Assembly (NCBI RefSeq): GCF_007922615.2 | Contig: NZ_CP042301.2 | Span: forward strand, 62,001 to 126,000 | DNA: 64,000 nt | Direction: 5' to 3' | Origin: Nitratireductor mangrovi | GTDB lineage: Bacteria > Pseudomonadota > Alphaproteobacteria > Rhizobiales > Rhizobiaceae | Shown here: one piece after another, positions 53,011 to 60,564 of the stretch | Layout of the letters: each line of letters begins with the position of its first letter | How positions within the stretch are numbered: position 1 is the first letter of the stretch | Made by a program: the position numbers and the translations under genes | Notes under the pieces: model-generated | The model's database searches: none | What the model saw: the letters and a program-made list of their open reading frames with translations, nothing else | Told to the model about the DNA's origin: nothing

Positions 53011-53451
53011 ATGTTCGAACGTATCCTGGTGCCGGTCGACCTCGGTGAAGTGGATATCGCCAACCGCACGCTGGCCGTCGCCGAGGAACTTGCCGACAAA
53101 CATGGCGCCCGCCTCGACGTGTTGACCGTGGTGCCGACCTATACGATGTCGATCGTCGGGGCCGCGTTTCCCAAGGATTTCGCCGAGACCACGCTTGAGG
53201 CCGTGCGCGCGCGACTGAAGGAAATGCTCGACGCCCGGCCGGACGGCAAGGTGACGGTCAAGGGGCATGTCGCGCACGGCACGATCTACGACGAAATCAT
53301 GAAGGCGGCGAACGCGCTCGGCAGCGACCTGATCGTCATGGCTTCGCACCGGCCGGAACTGAAGGACTACCTGCTCGGGCCGAACGCGGCGCGCGTGGTG
53401 CGCCATGCGCGCCAGTCGGTATTCGTCGTGCGCGATCTGGAAAAGGCCTGA
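53011..53451 (+). CDS. Universal stress protein (UspA family) linked to TAXI-TRAP
   Basis: Small cytoplasmic protein of 146 residues with the Usp fold: FERILVPVDLGEV at the start, a central DLIVMASHRPELKDYLLGPNAARVVRHA segment and VFVVRD at the end. The ATP-binding loop G-x2-G-x9-G-S/T is not perfect here (SHRPELKDYLLGPNA), so nucleotide binding is uncertain. In some TRAP systems a UspA-like protein (TeaD) sits in the operon and regulates transport through ATP binding; the same location suggests a similar role. Confidence 0.88.
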   Translation: MFERILVPVDLGEVDIANRTLAVAEELADKHGARLDVLTVVPTYTMSIVGAAFPKDFAETTLEAVRARLKEMLDARPDGKVTVKGHVAHGTIYDEIMKAANALGSDLIVMASHRPELKDYLLGPNAARVVRHARQSVFVVRDLEKA

Positions 53452-53469
53452 GACGAGACTTTTCCCGGC

Positions 53470-54798
53470 TCAGAAGTCCTTCGTCGCCGTGTCGATCGCC
53501 CCGGCCAGGCGGTCGACAATCTGATCGACGTCGTGTTCGTTAACGATAAAGGGCGGCGCGACGAGCACGTGGTCGCCCTCGACGCCGTCGACCGTGCCTC
53601 CGGCCGGGTAGACCGCAAGGCCGCGCTCCATGGCCGCTTTCTTGATGCGGGCATGGACCTTGAGCTTGGGGTCGAAGGGCGTCTTGTCTGTGCGGTCGGC
53701 CACCATCTCCAGCCCGATGAACAGACCGCGGCCGCGGATGTCGCCGACATGCGCATGCTGGCCGAGACGCTCGTCGAGACGGGTTCTCAGGAGCGCGCCC
53801 ATCGTCCGCACATTGGCCAGCAGGTCATCACGCTCGATCACCTCCTGGACGGCAAGCGCCGCCGCGCAGGCCATCGGGTGACCGATATAGGTATGCCCAT
53901 GCTGGAACATGCCCGAACCGTTAGCGAAGGTGTCGAAGATCTGTCGGGACAGGAGCACGGCGCCGATCGGCTGGTAGCCGCCGCCCAGCCCCTTGGCGAT
54001 CGTCATCAGGTCCGGAGCCACACCGTCCTGCTCGCAGGCGTGCAGGGTGCCCGTTCGTCCCATGCCGCACATGACCTCGTCGAGGATGAGAAGAACGCCG
54101 TAGCGGTCGCAGATCTCGCGAACGCGTTTCAGATAGCCCGGCACCGCCGGCACCGCGCCCGCCGTCGCGCCGACGACCGGCTCTGCCATGAAGGCCATCA
54201 CGGTGTCGGGCCCGAGTTCGAGGAGCTTGTCCTCAAGGGCCTGCGCGGCACGCTGCCCGTATTCCCGCTCGCCTTCGCCCTCGCGGCGGTACCGGTACGC
54301 GTAGCAAGGGTCGATATGGTGGGTTTCGACCAGTAGCGGGCGGAATTGCGTACGGCGCATCTCGTTGCCACCCGCGGCCAGCGCACCGAGCGTATTGCCG
54401 TGATAGCTCTGCCGCCGCGCGACGATGTTGCGGCGCCCGCTCTCGCCCTTCTCGACGAAATATTGCCGCGCCATCTTCAGCGACGCCTCGACGGCCTCGG
54501 AGCCGCCGGAGACGAAATAGACGTGGCTGATCCCCTCCGGCGCGCCGGCAACAAGGCGGTCGGCGAGCGCTTCGGCTGGCTCGCTGGTGAAAAAGCCGGT
54601 GTGCGCATAGGCGAGCCTGTCTGCCTGCCGGTGCAGGGCGGCGATCACATCAGGATGGCCGTGGCCGAGGCACGAGACCGCGGCGCCGCCCGAGGCGTCG
54701 ATATAGCTTCTGCCGTCGGCGTCGAAGAGCTCGACGCCTCGCCCGGCCGTGGCGACCGGGAGAGAGGCATGGATCTGTCGGTGGAGGATATGGGTCAT
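53470..54798 (-). CDS. Class III PLP-dependent aminotransferase
   Basis: Fold-type I transaminase of 442 residues. VSGGSEAVEASLKMAR binds the cofactor phosphate, D240 (LILDEVMCGMGR) contacts the pyridine nitrogen, and K269 in MTIAKGLGGGYQPIGA is the Schiff-base lysine. Similar enzymes act on omega-amino acids, beta-alanine or taurine with pyruvate or 2-oxoglutarate. It overlaps the RpiR regulator gene by 4 bp and is divergent, across that regulator, from a BKACE gene. A route from an amino acid to a keto acid cleaved by BKACE is suggested. Confidence 0.9.
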   Translation of the reverse strand: MTHILHRQIHASLPVATAGRGVELFDADGRSYIDASGGAAVSCLGHGHPDVIAALHRQADRLAYAHTGFFTSEPAEALADRLVAGAPEGISHVYFVSGGSEAVEASLKMARQYFVEKGESGRRNIVARRQSYHGNTLGALAAGGNEMRRTQFRPLLVETHHIDPCYAYRYRREGEGEREYGQRAAQALEDKLLELGPDTVMAFMAEPVVGATAGAVPAVPGYLKRVREICDRYGVLLILDEVMCGMGRTGTLHACEQDGVAPDLMTIAKGLGGGYQPIGAVLLSRQIFDTFANGSGMFQHGHTYIGHPMACAAALAVQEVIERDDLLANVRTMGALLRTRLDERLGQHAHVGDIRGRGLFIGLEMVADRTDKTPFDPKLKVHARIKKAAMERGLAVYPAGGTVDGVEGDHVLVAPPFIVNEHDVDQIVDRLAGAIDTATKDF

Positions 54799-55685
54799 GG
54801 ATCGGTCCGTTTCGAAAGGGGCTGATGATGGACACCGAAATCGGCGAGTTGCCTTTCGGCGTGCGCTATCGCCGCGAGCGCTTCCGCGCCGCCGCGACCG
54901 GCGATCAGCGCCGCCAGGATTTCGGCCACGGCGAAGGCGGGAGCCATGGAATGGAAGAAGGACGGGCTTTCCGTCGCCACGATGACCGATACGTCGGCAC
55001 GCGTTGCCAAGGGCGAAACCGCGCTGTCGGTCAGCGCGACAACCGGAACGCCCTGGTCCGCGGCCCAGCCCGTGGCCTCGATCGTGGCGCGCGAATAGGG
55101 CGCGACGCTGACGGCGAAGAGCGCGTCTTGCGGGCCGGCCATTCGGATGGCGTCCAAACCCCTGAACCCGTCGGCGCCAAGCAATGTCGTGCGGTCGCCC
55201 AGGAAGGACAGCACGTAGGAGAACTGCGCCGCCACAGCATGGCTCGATCGCAACCCGAGGCAGTAGACGCGCCGCGCCGCCGCGAGCCGTGAAGCGGCTG
55301 TCACCATGCCCTCGAGTGTTGCCGGCGCCGCCAGTTGTCCGATCTGCCCTGCGGCCGTGTCGGCGATGTCGGCGGCAAACGCGGCGTCGCCGGTGCCGGC
55401 CTGCCGTGCGGCCTGTGTCCCTGCACGGCCTGCAAAGCCAAGGTCGCCCTGCCGGATCGCCTCGGCATGGATGGCGCGGATGGCATCGTAACCATCATGA
55501 CCCAGCCGCTTGGCGAGCCGTGTCATCGTCCATGGGCGCACGCCGGCGCGGCGCGCCTGCTCGCGCATGGAAAACAGAGCGACGTCGTCGGGATTGTCGA
55601 CGATGTAGCGTGCCGCTGCAGCAAGTTCGGGCGGTAGCTCGGCGAAGTTGTCAGCTATTTTGGCGGCGAGGGCGTTACGATCCAT
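54795..55685 (-). CDS. MurR/RpiR-family transcriptional regulator (HTH + SIS)
   Basis: Regulator of 296 residues. The N-terminal RpiR helix-turn-helix (about 1-78) has DDVALFSMREQARRAGVRPWTMTRLAKRLG. The C-terminal SIS domain (about 125-265) has VYCLGLRSSHAVAAQ and VSVAPYSRATI, which normally bind a phosphosugar or related ligand. It is first in a two-gene operon with the aminotransferase. The intergenic region to the divergent BKACE gene holds a perfect 16-bp palindrome, its likely site. Confidence 0.9.
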   Translation of the reverse strand: MDRNALAAKIADNFAELPPELAAAARYIVDNPDDVALFSMREQARRAGVRPWTMTRLAKRLGHDGYDAIRAIHAEAIRQGDLGFAGRAGTQAARQAGTGDAAFAADIADTAAGQIGQLAAPATLEGMVTAASRLAAARRVYCLGLRSSHAVAAQFSYVLSFLGDRTTLLGADGFRGLDAIRMAGPQDALFAVSVAPYSRATIEATGWAADQGVPVVALTDSAVSPLATRADVSVIVATESPSFFHSMAPAFAVAEILAALIAGRGGAEALAAIAHAERQLADFGVHHQPLSKRTDP

Positions 55686-55715
55686 GGGTGCATTCTAGAC
55701 TGCGGTGCGATCTTG

Positions 55716-55731
55716 TGCAACAAATGTTGCA
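55716..55731. promoter_or_regulatory. Perfect palindrome in the rpiR/BKACE divergent promoter
   Basis: TGCAAC-AAAT-GTTGCA. The half-site GCAACAAA occurs at 55717-55724 and again at 55747-55754, 30 bp apart (about three helical turns). Likely operator of the RpiR regulator for both directions. Confidence 0.6.
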
Positions 55732-55763
55732 TCAATTGTCGATAAAGCAACAAAAGGTGAAAC

Positions 55764-56603
55764 ATGGACGCGAGCGCTCATCGACCCGTGGCGATTGCGG
55801 TGGCGCCGAATGGCGGCCGTCTGACGAAAGCCGACCACCCCGCGCTTCCCGTCGAGCCGAGCGAGCTTGCCGCCACGGCTTCCGCTTGCCGTGACGCCGG
55901 CGCTGCCATGATCCACCTGCATGTGCGCGACCGGGACGGTCGGCACCTGCTCGACGCTGAAGCCTACCGGCGGGCGACGGATGCGGTCCGCGCAGCGGTC
56001 GGCGACGAGCTGGTAGTCCAGATCACCAGCGAGGCGCTCGGCATCTATTCGCCGGCGGAGCAGATGGATGTGGTGCGGTCTGTCCGCCCCGAAGCGGTCT
56101 CGCTCGCGCTGCGCGAACTGGCGCCCGACGAAGCGGCAGAGGCCGAATTCGCCACGTTTCTGGCGTGGCTGTCGCAAGAACGCATCGTGCCGCAGATCAT
56201 CCTCTACGAACCTGGGGAAGCGTGCCGGCTGGACGACATGGCCCGCCGCGGGGTCATACCTTTCGACAGTATTCCAGTCCTTTTTGTCCTTGGCCGTTAC
56301 GTGCCAGGGCAGCAATCCGCCCCAGACGACGTGCTGCCATTCCTGGCACCGGACATGCCGCGTTTCGAGAGCTGGATGCTTTGCGCCTTCGGATTGCGCG
56401 AGACGGCATGCGTCACGGCTGCGGCGCTGCTTGGCGGTAACGCCCGCGTCGGCTTCGAGAACAATCTTTTTCTGCCGGACGGCCGTCGTGCCCCTGACAA
56501 CGCGGCTTTGGTCGAGGCGACCGCGACCGCGATCGGCGCAAGTGGCCTGAGATCCGCCGTGGCTTCCGAGCTTCGCGAGGAATGGGCCGGCATGTTCTCC
56601 TAG
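55764..56603 (+). CDS. Beta-keto acid cleavage enzyme (BKACE, DUF849), copy 2
   Basis: Zinc enzyme of 279 residues. The HxH zinc motif is in MIHLHVRDRDGRH near residue 51. The C-terminal NARVGFENNLFLPDGRRAPDN block carries the conserved Glu. It is shorter than copy 1 (312 residues) and clearly diverged, so it probably has another substrate. It is transcribed alone, divergent from rpiR and the aminotransferase. Its 3' end overlaps the convergent carbamoylase gene by 4 bp. It likely cleaves a beta-keto acid produced after transamination. Confidence 0.88.
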   Translation: MDASAHRPVAIAVAPNGGRLTKADHPALPVEPSELAATASACRDAGAAMIHLHVRDRDGRHLLDAEAYRRATDAVRAAVGDELVVQITSEALGIYSPAEQMDVVRSVRPEAVSLALRELAPDEAAEAEFATFLAWLSQERIVPQIILYEPGEACRLDDMARRGVIPFDSIPVLFVLGRYVPGQQSAPDDVLPFLAPDMPRFESWMLCAFGLRETACVTAAALLGGNARVGFENNLFLPDGRRAPDNAALVEATATAIGASGLRSAVASELREEWAGMFS

Positions 56604-57868
56604 CGCGTCGCGGCAAACCTAAGGTCGGATGCCGAAAGACGCATCAGCGAGGCCAGCATCAGCCTGGCACCAGCCAGGATCGCCTCCCAATCGGTCCATT
56701 CCTCCGGCGCATGACTGATGCCGCCGCGGCTCGGAACGAAGATCAGCGCCGAGGGGCACAGCGCCTGCATGGTCTGGGCATCGTGACCGGCGCCGGAGGC
56801 CATGCGCAGATGGCCGAGACCAAGCTTTTCGGCCTCCGCCGCCAGAAGATCGGCCAGCCTGACGTCGAGCAGGACCGGGGCGATCCGGCTGCGTTCGACC
56901 AACTCGTATCTGAGGCGGTTTCGCTTCGCGCCCTGCTCGATGGCGTCATCAATGGCGCGGGCAAGGCGTCGCATGACGGCTTCATCCGTGTCCCGAATGA
57001 TGACGGAGAACGCAGCTTCGCCTGGGACCGTGTGCGGGAAATTCGGCTTGAGCTCGACCTTGCCGATCGTGATCCGCGACTGATCGGTGCCGGCTGCCGA
57101 AACGATATCGGGGATCGCGGCGGCAATGCCGGCCAGCCCGGCAAAGGCGTCGGCGCGCATCTCCATCGGCGTGGTGCCTGAGTGGTTGGCTGCGCCCGAC
57201 AGCGTGACGCCCCTGTGAATGATGCCGGAGACGCTGTCGGCAATGCCGATCGGTACACTCGCCGCCTCGAGCACAGGGCCCTGCTCGACATGCAATTCGA
57301 CGAAAGCGGTCACCATTCCCGGTTCGCGTCGTGCCGTTTCGGCGCGGAGCGGATCGAGACCCTGCGCGCGCATTGCATCGGGCAGGCGAACGCCATCGGC
57401 GTCGCTGGCGTTTGCGATCCATTCGGACGTCACCAGGCCCGCAATCGCCTGTGAGCCAAGCATGCCGCCGAAGCGACCTTCCTCCTCGCTGGTTGCGACG
57501 ACCTCGATGGGGATCGCGGGCTCGATGCCGGCGTCGCGGATGGCAAGCACGCATTCGAGTGCGACCGCGACGCCGAGCGCGCCGTCATAGGCGCCGCCTT
57601 GCGGCACGGTATCGAGATGCGAGCCAGTCATGATGCAAGGCCCGTCTTGCGGACCCAGCCTGCCAAACAGGTTGCCGACCGCGTCCAGCCATGTCGCAAG
57701 GCCTTCAGACGTCATGCGGTCCTTCAGCCAGTGCCGAGCCGCCATGTCGGCATCAGAAAAGCCCGGCCGGCTATATCCGCCACTTGAGTCAACACCGAAG
57801 CTGTTGATGTCGCTCAGCAATTCGCGCAGCCGGCCGCTGTCGATCGCCGGGGCGGACCTGCCGTTCAT
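56600..57868 (-). CDS. N-carbamoyl-L-amino-acid hydrolase / allantoate amidohydrolase family (M20)
   Basis: Di-metal hydrolase of 422 residues that removes a carbamoyl (ureido) group from an amino acid or related compound. Visible blocks: GSHLDTVPQGGAYDGALGV with the first His and bridging Asp, EEEGRFGGMLGSQAIAG with the catalytic Glu, SGTTPMEMRADA at the dimer interface, and RGGISHAPEEWTDWE with the last His. It is the enzyme that normally follows hydantoinase. It is divergent from the second oligopeptide importer, so the pair may handle ureido or N-carbamoyl compounds. Confidence 0.9.
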   Translation of the reverse strand: MNGRSAPAIDSGRLRELLSDINSFGVDSSGGYSRPGFSDADMAARHWLKDRMTSEGLATWLDAVGNLFGRLGPQDGPCIMTGSHLDTVPQGGAYDGALGVAVALECVLAIRDAGIEPAIPIEVVATSEEEGRFGGMLGSQAIAGLVTSEWIANASDADGVRLPDAMRAQGLDPLRAETARREPGMVTAFVELHVEQGPVLEAASVPIGIADSVSGIIHRGVTLSGAANHSGTTPMEMRADAFAGLAGIAAAIPDIVSAAGTDQSRITIGKVELKPNFPHTVPGEAAFSVIIRDTDEAVMRRLARAIDDAIEQGAKRNRLRYELVERSRIAPVLLDVRLADLLAAEAEKLGLGHLRMASGAGHDAQTMQALCPSALIFVPSRGGISHAPEEWTDWEAILAGARLMLASLMRLSASDLRFAATR

Positions 57869-57903
57869 GACTCAGCTTTCGTGTTCATATCCTGCATAAG
57901 CCT

Positions 57904-57934
57904 ATTTATAATGATAAATTCTTGCAAAGTGCAA
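57904..57934. promoter_or_regulatory. Two palindromes in the AT-rich carbamoylase/importer divergent promoter
   Basis: ATTTAT-AATG-ATAAAT (57904-57919) and TTGCA-AAG-TGCAA (57922-57934), both perfect, three bases apart. The AT-rich stretch stands out from the GC-rich surroundings. Candidate sites for the GntR regulator encoded at the end of the importer operon. Confidence 0.5.
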
Positions 57935-57984
57935 TTTTATGGGGATTAATTACGCGTCACATTCGAGCCGAATGGAGCCAGCCC

Positions 57985-59541
57985 ATGAAACGGACGATCG
58001 CTTCCGCGTTAGCGGCCCTTGCAATGTCATTGTCAGCGCCGGTCCTGGCGCAGACCCCACCCAACGTGCTCGTGGTCGGCCAGATCGCCGAGCCGAAATC
58101 ACTCGACCCGGACGCCGTCACGGCGGTGAACGATTTCCGCATCGTCTTCAACATGTATGACGGGCTGGTGCGCTATAAGGACGGCACGCTCGAAGTCGAG
58201 CCGTCGCTGGCCGAGAGCTGGGACATTTCCGACGACGGAACGACCTATACGTTCCATCTGCGCGAGGGCGTGACGTTCCATGACGGTTCGCCTTTCAACG
58301 CCGACGCGGTGAAGTTCAACATCGACCGCATGATCGACGAAGATCATCCCTCGCATGACACAGGGCCGTTTCCGCTCGCCTTCTATTTCTCCGCCGTGGA
58401 GGAGGTGAAGGTGGTGGACGATCACACGGTCGAGTTCCAGCTCAAGGAGCCGTTTGCGCCGTTCCTGTCGAATCTTGCCTATACGCCCGGCCTGATGGTG
58501 TCACCGGCGGCGGTGAAGGAACACGGCAAGGATTTCGGCCGCAACCCGTCCGGGACCGGCGCCTACAAATTCGTCGAATGGCAGGACAACTCACGGGTGG
58601 TGGTCGAACGCAACCCGGACTACTGGGACGGCGCGCCACCGCTCGAGGCGGTCATCTATCGCCCGATCAACGATGCCAATACGCGCATCGCCGAGATGCT
58701 TTCGGGCGGACTCGACGTCATGGTCGAGGTACCGCCGGACAGTGTGGCGCAGTTCCGCGACGATCCCGGCTTTACCGTTCACGAGCAGGCGGGCCCGCAT
58801 CTGTGGTTCCTGATCCTGAACCTGAAGGAAGGGCCTTTCGCCGACCAGAAGGTGCGCCAGGCGGCCAACTACGCCATCGACAAGACGGCGCTGGTCGAAA
58901 ACATCCTCCAGGGCACTGCCGAAGTTGCTGCCGGACCGACACCGCCGGCCTTTGCCTGGGCGTATAACGAGACGCTTGAGCCCTATCCATACGATCCCGA
59001 TAAGGCGAAGCAGCTTCTTGAGGAAGCCGGCTATGACAGCGAGGAACTGACCTTCTATGTCACCGAAGGGGGCTCGGGCATGCTCGATCCGATCGCCATG
59101 GGCACGGCCATCCAGGCCGACCTGAAGGCTGTCGGCATGACCGTCAACATCGAGACCTATGAATGGAACACCTTCCTAGGCAAGGTGAATCCCGGCTTGG
59201 AAGGCAAGGCCGACATGGCCGAGATGGCGTGGATGACCAACTCGCCCGACACGCTGCCGTTCCTGGCGCTGCGCACCGAGGCGTGGCCGGAAAAAGGCGG
59301 CTTCAACTCGGGCTACTATTCCAACGAGAAGGTCGACGAACTTCTGTCCGACGCGCGTACCTCGACCGACCAGGACGAGCGGGCGAAGCTCTACAAGGAG
59401 ATGCAGGAGATCGTCTACGAGGACGCTCCCTGGGTGTTCGTCGCCAACTGGAAGCAGAACGCGGTAACCAGGGCCAGCGTCGAGGACTTCAAGCTACAGC
59501 CCTCGTTCTTCCTGATGCTGCAGGACGTGGCCAAGCCCTGA
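57985..59541 (+). CDS. Oligopeptide/dipeptide-type ABC transporter periplasmic binding protein, second system
   Basis: Family 5 binding protein of 518 residues with a signal peptide (MKRTIASALAALAMSLSAPVLA). VVGQIAEPKSLDPDAVTAVND and YDGLVRYKDGTLEVEPSLAESW are the usual N-terminal blocks. LREGVTFHDGSPFNADAVKF is the family signature. The ATG at 57985 follows GGAG by 8 bases. It serves the permease and ATPase genes downstream, and is separated from them by a 12-bp perfect hairpin. Ligand unknown; the divergent carbamoylase gene hints at an N-carbamoyl or peptide-like compound. Confidence 0.92.
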   Translation: MKRTIASALAALAMSLSAPVLAQTPPNVLVVGQIAEPKSLDPDAVTAVNDFRIVFNMYDGLVRYKDGTLEVEPSLAESWDISDDGTTYTFHLREGVTFHDGSPFNADAVKFNIDRMIDEDHPSHDTGPFPLAFYFSAVEEVKVVDDHTVEFQLKEPFAPFLSNLAYTPGLMVSPAAVKEHGKDFGRNPSGTGAYKFVEWQDNSRVVVERNPDYWDGAPPLEAVIYRPINDANTRIAEMLSGGLDVMVEVPPDSVAQFRDDPGFTVHEQAGPHLWFLILNLKEGPFADQKVRQAANYAIDKTALVENILQGTAEVAAGPTPPAFAWAYNETLEPYPYDPDKAKQLLEEAGYDSEELTFYVTEGGSGMLDPIAMGTAIQADLKAVGMTVNIETYEWNTFLGKVNPGLEGKADMAEMAWMTNSPDTLPFLALRTEAWPEKGGFNSGYYSNEKVDELLSDARTSTDQDERAKLYKEMQEIVYEDAPWVFVANWKQNAVTRASVEDFKLQPSFFLMLQDVAKP

Positions 59542-59556
59542 CCTCAATGGGCTTCG

Positions 59557-59587
59557 GGCCCGGGCGGGCGTGAACCCCGCCCGGGCC
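59557..59587 (+). terminator. Perfect 12-bp GC hairpin between binding protein and permease
   Basis: GGCCCGGGCGGG/CCCGCCCGGGCC with a 7-nt loop, 15 bp after the stop codon. It shares the GGCCCGGGCG core with the hairpin at 50294. No long T run. Confidence 0.62.
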
Positions 59588-59616
59588 TCTCCCCGGAACA
59601 AGCCCGGAGCCAGTTC

Positions 59617-60564
59617 ATGGGACTCTACATCGCCAAGCGTCTGCTCGCCGCGATCCCGGTGCTTCTGGGCCTGTCGGTGATCGTCTTCCTGATCATGGCG
59701 ATGATTCCGGGCGACCCGGCGACCGCGATCCTCGGCTCATACGCGACCCCGGAAAATGTCGCCCGGATCAATGAGGCGCTAGGTCTCGACAAGCCGCTTC
59801 CCCAGCAATACCTGATCTGGCTCGGCAATTTGCTGCAAGGTGATTTCGGGCGCTCCTATGCGCTCAACAAGCCGGTGCTCGACGAGGTGCTCGGGCGGTT
59901 CTCAGCCACGCTCATTCTCGCGGGAACGTCACTTTTGTTGTGCGCGGTGTTCGGTCTTCTCGCCGGTGTCGTCACGGCCGTGCGACAGTTTGGCTGGACC
60001 GACCGCATCGTCACCTTCTTCGTGCTGATCGGCATCTCGACGCCGTCCTTCTTCCTCGGTCTGCTCCTTATCCTTTTCTTCGCGGTCAAGATGCGGCTGT
60101 TCCCGGCGAGCGGCATGTTCGCCATCTATGGCGGCGGCGACCTGCCGGACCTCATCCACCATCTCGTCCTGCCGGCGGTCACCTTGGCCGTCGTGGCGAC
60201 CGGCGTCATCGCGCGGCTTACACGCACCGCGATGCTGGAGGTGTTGCGCCAGGACTATATCCGCACCGCCCGAGCCAAGGGCCTGAGCGAGCGCCGCGTC
60301 ATCTACCATCATGCCTTCAAGGCGGCTCTGGTCAGCGTCATCCCGGTCATCGGCATCCAGGCCGGCTTCGTGCTCGGCGGCGCGGTCTATATCGAGACCG
60401 TGTTCCAGTGGCCGGGCATTGGAGCGATGCTGGTGAACGCGATCTCGACGCGCGACATCCTGCTCGTCCAGGGCGGCGTGCTGGTGGTGGCGGCAAGCTA
60501 TGTGCTGTTCAACCTGGCCGCCGACGTCGTGCAGTCGCTGCTCGATCCGAGGCTTCGGCGATGA
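59617..60564 (+). CDS. Oligopeptide/dipeptide ABC transporter permease (DppB type), second system
   Basis: Inner-membrane permease of 315 residues with MIPGDPATAILG near the N terminus, NEALGLDKPLPQQYLIWLGN following it, and the coupling loop RTARAKGLSERRVIYHHAFK. Six helices. It pairs with the permease half of the fused protein encoded next, whose start overlaps its stop by 4 bp (ATGA). Confidence 0.92.
   Translation: MGLYIAKRLLAAIPVLLGLSVIVFLIMAMIPGDPATAILGSYATPENVARINEALGLDKPLPQQYLIWLGNLLQGDFGRSYALNKPVLDEVLGRFSATLILAGTSLLLCAVFGLLAGVVTAVRQFGWTDRIVTFFVLIGISTPSFFLGLLLILFFAVKMRLFPASGMFAIYGGGDLPDLIHHLVLPAVTLAVVATGVIARLTRTAMLEVLRQDYIRTARAKGLSERRVIYHHAFKAALVSVIPVIGIQAGFVLGGAVYIETVFQWPGIGAMLVNAISTRDILLVQGGVLVVAASYVLFNLAADVVQSLLDPRLRR

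Noticed and set aside
56600..56603. Possible sequencing error at the BKACE/carbamoylase junction
   Set aside because: It is a 4-bp overlap of two convergent stop codons; both proteins end with normal family sequence.
59940..60560. Apparent N-terminal extension of the permease-ATPase fusion
   Set aside because: This part is an out-of-frame reading of the DppB-type gene. The real start is ATG 60561, overlapping the DppB stop.
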